Assembly (NCBI RefSeq): GCF_037860835.1
Contig: NZ_JBBEOG010000008.1
Location: 1-64,000 of the forward strand
Direction of reading: 5' to 3'
Origin: Aquipuribacter nitratireducens
GTDB lineage: Bacteria; Actinomycetota; Actinomycetes; Actinomycetales; JBBAYJ01
Length of the DNA stretch: 64,000 bases
The stretch's first letter is position 1. The number at the start of each line of letters is the position of its first letter. The notes under the pieces are model-generated. The model was not told where the DNA came from and did not search any database. It saw nothing but the letters and a program-made list of their open reading frames with translations. Below are positions 60,557 through 64,000 of this stretch, in pieces. The translations under genes and the position numbers were made by a program.

Positions 60557-61651
60557 GTGCGCACCTCCGACGGCCCCTCCTCGCGGGACGTGGTCGAGGC
60601 CGTCCGGGTCGGGGTGGTGACGACCGACGGTGTCCGCGACGACCTCGCCGACGCCGTGGCTCGCGCCCTGCCGGAGGCCCTGGCACGGCGCGTGGACGCC
60701 GACGTCCCGTGGGCCGTCGAGCGAGGGGGCGGCCCGGGGCACACTCCCGACCTCGTCGACACCGGCCGGCGGGCCCTGCTCGAGCGCGGGTGGGACCTCG
60801 CCGTCGTCCTCACCGGGGACCGCCTGGACGCAGGTGGCGCCCCGGTCCTCGCCCGCGCGCACCCCGTCCACGGCGTCGGCGTCCTGTCGGTCCCGGCACT
60901 GGGGGCGTCCCGGGTGGAGCGGCGGGGGACGGACGCGGTCGCCGACCTCGTCGTGGCGCTCCTCGGCGGCGGCCCGGGCGGGGGCGACGCCGACGACGTC
61001 GCCGCACGCGCCCGGGAGCTGCGCGACGACGAGGACGGGGGCGGCCGGCGCGGCTCGTCGGCCGCCGTCGCCGGGCACGTGCTCGGCGGCAACCTCCGCC
61101 TCCTCCTCGGCCTCGTCCGCGCGAACCGGCCGTGGCGCCTCGCGCTGCGGCTGTCCCGCACCCTCGCGGCGGCCGCCGCGGCCGGGGTCCTCGCGCTCGT
61201 CACTCCGGACGTGTGGGTGCTCGCCGACGCCTACGGCCCCCTGCGGCTGGCGCTGCTCGGCGCCGCGAGCGTGCTCGTGACCGGCACCGTCCTCGTCGTC
61301 GGGGCCGGGCTGTGGGAGCGGGCCCGCGGGCAGCGCTCGCGCCGGCAGGTCGCGCTGTTCAACCTCGCGAGCGTCCTGTCGGTCCTCGTGGGCGTGACGG
61401 TCCTCCACCTCGCGCTCCTCGCGCTCGCGCTCGTCGCGGCCGTCGCCCTCCTCGTCCCCGGGGTCGTCGCGGACGCCGTCGGCCACGACGTCGGCCTTCC
61501 CGACCTGCTGAGGCTCGCGTGGTTCACCACGACGCTGTCGACGGTCGCCGGCGCGCTCGGCGCCGGGCTGGAGGACGACGACGACGTCCGCGACGCGACG
61601 TACGCCCGGCAGGACGTCCGGGTCGAGGACTACGAGAACAGCGCGCTGTAG
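60557..61651 (+). CDS. membrane protein with soluble N-terminal domain, unknown function
   Basis: Protein of about 364 aa. The N-terminal ~180 residues are soluble ([20 protein letters not shown], then [20 protein letters not shown]) and recall a recurrent actinobacterial domain without known activity. Four hydrophobic segments follow (about 195-215, 225-250, 265-310 and 320-340). The start is uncertain among several GTG codons; 60557 has GGGGAG just upstream. The 3' end overlaps the convergent acdS gene by 22 bp. Confidence 0.7.
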   Translation: MRTSDGPSSRDVVEAVRVGVVTTDGVRDDLADAVARALPEALARRVDADVPWAVERGGGPGHTPDLVDTGRRALLERGWDLAVVLTGDRLDAGGAPVLARAHPVHGVGVLSVPALGASRVERRGTDAVADLVVALLGGGPGGGDADDVAARARELRDDEDGGGRRGSSAAVAGHVLGGNLRLLLGLVRANRPWRLALRLSRTLAAAAAAGVLALVTPDVWVLADAYGPLRLALLGAASVLVTGTVLVVGAGLWERARGQRSRRQVALFNLASVLSVLVGVTVLHLALLALALVAAVALLVPGVVADAVGHDVGLPDLLRLAWFTTTLSTVAGALGAGLEDDDDVRDATYARQDVRVEDYENSAL

Positions 61652-62649
61652 CCGTTGAGGGCCGGCTGCCCACCGAGGTGGGCGTAGAGGACCGTCGAGC
61701 CGCGATCGATCTCGCCGCGGGCGACGAGGTCGACCATGGCCGCCATCGACTTCCCCTCGTACACCGGGTCCGTGATCATGCCCTCCGTGCGGGCGGCCAG
61801 GCGCATGGCGTCGAGGGTCTGCTCGTCCGGGATGCCGTAGGTGCCGGCGTGGTAGCGCTCGTCGAGCTCGACGTCCGCGGCCTCGAGCTCGCGGTCGAGC
61901 CCGAGCAGGCCCGCGGTGCCCTGCGCGATCCGCAGCACCTGGGCGTGCGTCTCCGCCGGTGTCGCGGACGCGTCGATCCCGAGCACTCGGCGCGGTCGCG
62001 CACCGGCGGCCTCGAGCGCGGCGAAGCCCGCGACCATGCCCGCCTGCGTGCTGCCCGTCACCGAGCACACGACGACGGTGTCGAAGAACACGTCGAGCTC
62101 GGCCTCCTGCGCGGCGACCTCCTCCGCCCAGCCGGCGAACCCGAGGCCGCCGAGGCGGTGGTCGGAGGCGCCGGCCGGGATCGCGTACGGCGTGCCGCCG
62201 GCGGCACGGACGTCGTCGAGGGCCTGCTCCCAGCTCTCCTTTACCCCGATGCCGAAGCCGGCGCGCACGAGCCGCACGTCGGCGCCGGCGAGCCGGCTGA
62301 GGAGGATGTTGCCGACCTTGTCGTAGACGCTGTCGGGCCAGTCGACCCACGACTCCTGGACGAGCACGCACCTCAGGCCCGCGCGCGCGGCGACGGCCGC
62401 GACCTGCCGGGTGTGGTTGGACTGGACCCCGCCGATCGACACGAGCGTGTCGCAGCCCGTCGCCAGTGCGTCGGCGACGAGGTACTCCAGCTTGCGGGTC
62501 TTGTTGCCGCCGTAGGCGATGCCGGAGTTGCAGTCCTCGCGCTTCGCCCACAGCTCAGCCCCGCCGAGGTGCGCGGTCAGCCGGTCGAGGCGGTGCACGG
62601 GCGAGGGCCCGAACAGCAACGGGTAGCGGGCGAAGTCGGCGAGCGCCAC
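61630..62649 (-). CDS. acdS: 1-aminocyclopropane-1-carboxylate (ACC) deaminase
   Basis: PLP enzyme of 339 aa that cleaves the ethylene precursor ACC to 2-oxobutyrate and ammonia. The PLP Lys is K50 ([11 protein letters not shown]). The diagnostic Tyr-Glu pair occurs as VYEGKS (Y297, E298), with the Leu of YAHLGG at 325; these match the functional residues K51, Y294, E295 and L322 of Pseudomonas AcdS, unlike D-cysteine desulfhydrase relatives. GTG 62649 is preferred because GGAGG lies 5 nt upstream. No acdR regulator is visible. Confidence 0.93.
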   Translation of the reverse strand: MALADFARYPLLFGPSPVHRLDRLTAHLGGAELWAKREDCNSGIAYGGNKTRKLEYLVADALATGCDTLVSIGGVQSNHTRQVAAVAARAGLRCVLVQESWVDWPDSVYDKVGNILLSRLAGADVRLVRAGFGIGVKESWEQALDDVRAAGGTPYAIPAGASDHRLGGLGFAGWAEEVAAQEAELDVFFDTVVVCSVTGSTQAGMVAGFAALEAAGARPRRVLGIDASATPAETHAQVLRIAQGTAGLLGLDRELEAADVELDERYHAGTYGIPDEQTLDAMRLAARTEGMITDPVYEGKSMAAMVDLVARGEIDRGSTVLYAHLGGQPALNGYSALFS

Positions 62650-62822
62650 GAGCACCTCCGGGGACGAGCGTGCCGGCGGGCCCGGCGCCGCGAGGGAGGT
62701 GTGAGGCTACCTCGGTAGACCGCCGTCCCCCGGGCGGCGACCATCGGCTGACCTCGTGGGCCCGACGGGGGCCTGCTGCTGCACGGACACGGCGCGACGG
62801 AGCGCCGGGAGAGTGTGACCCC
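62650..62822. promoter_or_regulatory. acdS upstream region
   Basis: The 173-bp divergent gap contains, on the minus strand, a -10-like TAGCCT (62708-62703) beside a CTACC/GGTAG inverted repeat. A leader of about 50 nt and the GGAGG ribosome site of acdS follow. No convincing Lrp-type or -35 element was identified. Confidence 0.4.
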
Positions 62823-63191
62823 ATGAAGCCGATCATGATCGGAGCCGCCACGCTGCTCGCAGGCGGAGCGCTCGCTGCCGCGACCCTCGCGCCCGCTGCG
62901 GCCGACTCGCACGAGCCGCCGCCGCCCATCCCCCCGCACGCCCACCTGCTCGTCCTCGACGCCGAGGTCGACTTCTCCGGTGAGGAGCCGGTGCTGCTCG
63001 ACTACCGCCGGTGCATCGACCTCGCGGCGAACCGGCAGCTGCCCCTCGGCTCGCAGCACGAGCACGTGCACTTCGGGACGGCCGGCGAGGCGCTCGAGGC
63101 AGGCGGTGGCCACCTCGTCGTCCCCACCGCCCCGGCGTTCGGGCTGCCGTGGACGAACTGCGCGACGTTCCTCGAGATCTTCGGCTTCTGA
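62823..63191 (+). CDS. secreted protein of unknown function
   Basis: Protein of 122 aa with a signal peptide (MKPIMIGAATLLAGGALAA and on; cleavage likely after AAA near residue 27). The mature ~95 residues include two Cys (C63 and C111 approximately) that could form one disulfide, and His-rich HEPPPPIPPHAH and QHEHVHFG segments that might bind metal. No family recognised. A hairpin terminator follows. Confidence 0.72.
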   Translation: MKPIMIGAATLLAGGALAAATLAPAAADSHEPPPPIPPHAHLLVLDAEVDFSGEEPVLLDYRRCIDLAANRQLPLGSQHEHVHFGTAGEALEAGGGHLVVPTAPAFGLPWTNCATFLEIFGF

Positions 63192-63222
63192 CCGCCGGCC
63201 GACGGCGCCGGTCACCCGGTGG

Positions 63223-63252
63223 CGACCGGCTCGCCCCTAGGCGAGCCGGTCG
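63223..63252. terminator. bidirectional hairpin overlapping the end of the GH13 gene
   Basis: Perfect 13-bp stem CGACCGGCTCGCC (63223-63235) and its complement (63240-63252) with a CCTA loop. The loop contains the stop codon of the minus-strand GH13 gene and the right arm its last codons. Confidence 0.75.
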
Positions 63253-64000
63253 TCCGCGGGTGTCCGCAGCCGGAGCCAGCGGTAGCCGTAGCCGGCGAGC
63301 GGCACCTCGACGCGTCCGTCGTCACCGATGGGCACGTGGCTGCCGTCGAGGAGGTCGGTGAGGTAGCCGTCGTGCTCGTCGTCGGCGAAGGACACCTCGA
63401 CGGTCACCGGCACGTCGTCGAAGGCGTGGAGCGCGAGCATGACCTTCTCCTCCCACCGCATGACGTGCGCGAGCACGTGGTCGTGCCCGGTGTCGAGCAC
63501 CTCGATGTCGCCCCAGCCGAGCTCCGGGGACTGCCGGTAGCGCCGGGCGAGGTGGGAGACGAAGGCGAGGAAGGAGTCCGGGTCGTCGACCTGGTCGGCG
63601 ACGTTGACGTGCTCCGGCCCGTAGGCGCCGGTCGTCACGGGGTTCGGCAACCGGTCCGGCTCGGCCCGGGAGAAACCGCCGTTGACCTTGCTGCTCCACT
63701 GCATGGGGGTGCGCACCGCCTGGCGCCCCTCGACGTCCAGGTTCTCCCCCATCCCGATCTCCTCACCGTAGAAGAGGACGGGCGTGCCGGGCAGGCTGAA
63801 GAGGAGGCTGTACGCCATGCGCAGCCGGCGCTGGTCGCCGGCGGGGTCCTCCCCGAGCATGGGCGGTAGCCGCCGGCGCAGCCCGCGCCCGTACAGCTGC
63901 ATCTCCGGCTCCGGGCCGAAGGCGTCGAAGACCTCCTGCCGCTCGGCGTCGCTCAGCTTGTCGAGGGTCAGCTCGTCGTGGTTGCGCAGGAACGTCGCCC
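63237..64000 (-). CDS. trehalose synthase-like GH13 alpha-amylase family protein (C-terminal part, cut by window edge)
   Basis: About 254 C-terminal residues are visible. The segment TFLRNHDELTLDKL carries the conserved His-Asp of GH13 subsite -1. It is followed by MQLYGRGLRRRLPPML, LFSLPGTPVLFYGEEIGMG and RTPMQWSS, typical of TreS-type enzymes that interconvert maltose and trehalose, or related GH13_16 proteins. The end forms the C-terminal beta-domain. The catalytic nucleophile and general acid lie upstream of the window. Related maltose-active enzymes cannot be excluded. Confidence 0.88.
   Translation of the reverse strand, partial: ATFLRNHDELTLDKLSDAERQEVFDAFGPEPEMQLYGRGLRRRLPPMLGEDPAGDQRRLRMAYSLLFSLPGTPVLFYGEEIGMGENLDVEGRQAVRTPMQWSSKVNGGFSRAEPDRLPNPVTTGAYGPEHVNVADQVDDPDSFLAFVSHLARRYRQSPELGWGDIEVLDTGHDHVLAHVMRWEEKVMLALHAFDDVPVTVEVSFADDEHDGYLTDLLDGSHVPIGDDGRVEVPLAGYGYRWLRLRTPADDRLA

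Overview
The window is gene-dense, very high-G+C DNA (above 70% by eye) with GTG starts, 4-bp ATGA/GTGA stop/start overlaps, and many families largely confined to Actinomycetota (DUF2530, DUF3027, DUF3263, DUF4031, LytR_C, WXG100, XPB with its helicase-associated partner, LmeA-like DUF2993). It looks like an ordinary chromosomal segment of a free-living actinobacterium, plausibly Micrococcales or a neighbouring order; the genus cannot be read from it. Sixty-nine protein genes are called. No rRNA, tRNA, CRISPR array, prophage or insertion sequence was seen. At least eleven genes carry a TANNNT -10 hexamer only 6-8 nt before the start codon, which suggests widespread leaderless transcription.

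Layout. 1-242 has no gene. 243-4837 (minus): SDR oxidoreductase, MarR regulator, MFS exporter, two SAM methyltransferases. 4873-12831: DUF2530, DUF3027, cold-shock-like protein, LarE, then (from a symmetric divergent promoter) a helicase-associated protein, a CD225/dispanin-like protein with a prion-like tail, and XPB helicase. From memory, this resembles the Mycobacterium tuberculosis Rv0861c-Rv0883c neighbourhood. 12869-14088: an AbiEi/DUF559 nuclease-like gene bracketed by two inverted copies of a paired repeat. 14130-19780: a translationally coupled operon of tandem PAP2 phosphatase, alpha/beta hydrolase, metallophosphoesterase, response regulator and sensor kinase, followed by a convergent ABC exporter and an HtrA protease.

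23011-28219: HD protein, DUF4031, an orphan WXG100 protein, GH1 beta-glucosidase, and a split molybdopterin cluster (moaA-moaD on plus, moaE with an RBBP9-like hydrolase on minus). 28330-31452: secreted and membrane proteins and an orphan NarL-type kinase. 31524-36536: groEL with two CIRCE operators, small membrane proteins, a PfpI/DJ-1 protein, cspA with a long leader, LytR_C and DUF3263. 36605-42720: uracil-DNA glycosylase, a pair of CrcB fluoride channels, amidohydrolase, DsbA-like thioredoxin, 6-phosphogluconate dehydrogenase.

42804-53876: type II NADH dehydrogenase, a GGDEF-EAL protein, a fused FAD/Fe-S 2-hydroxyacid dehydrogenase, and an RR-HK-DUF4173 operon. 53960-58542: TrpB2, LmeA-like protein, transglutaminase, DinB-like protein and an AlkA-like glycosylase. 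58616-60519: an arsenic cassette (arsR divergent from a small Cys-tailed protein, arsM and arsN2). 60557-64000: a membrane protein, ACC deaminase, a secreted protein and the C-terminal part of a trehalose synthase-like GH13 enzyme cut by the window edge.

The least explained elements are the inverted repeat pairs around the AbiEi/DUF559 gene, the degenerate 52-bp-period repeat at 58513-58606, the palindromic divergent promoter at 7339-7368 and the small coupled gene in the arsenic operon.
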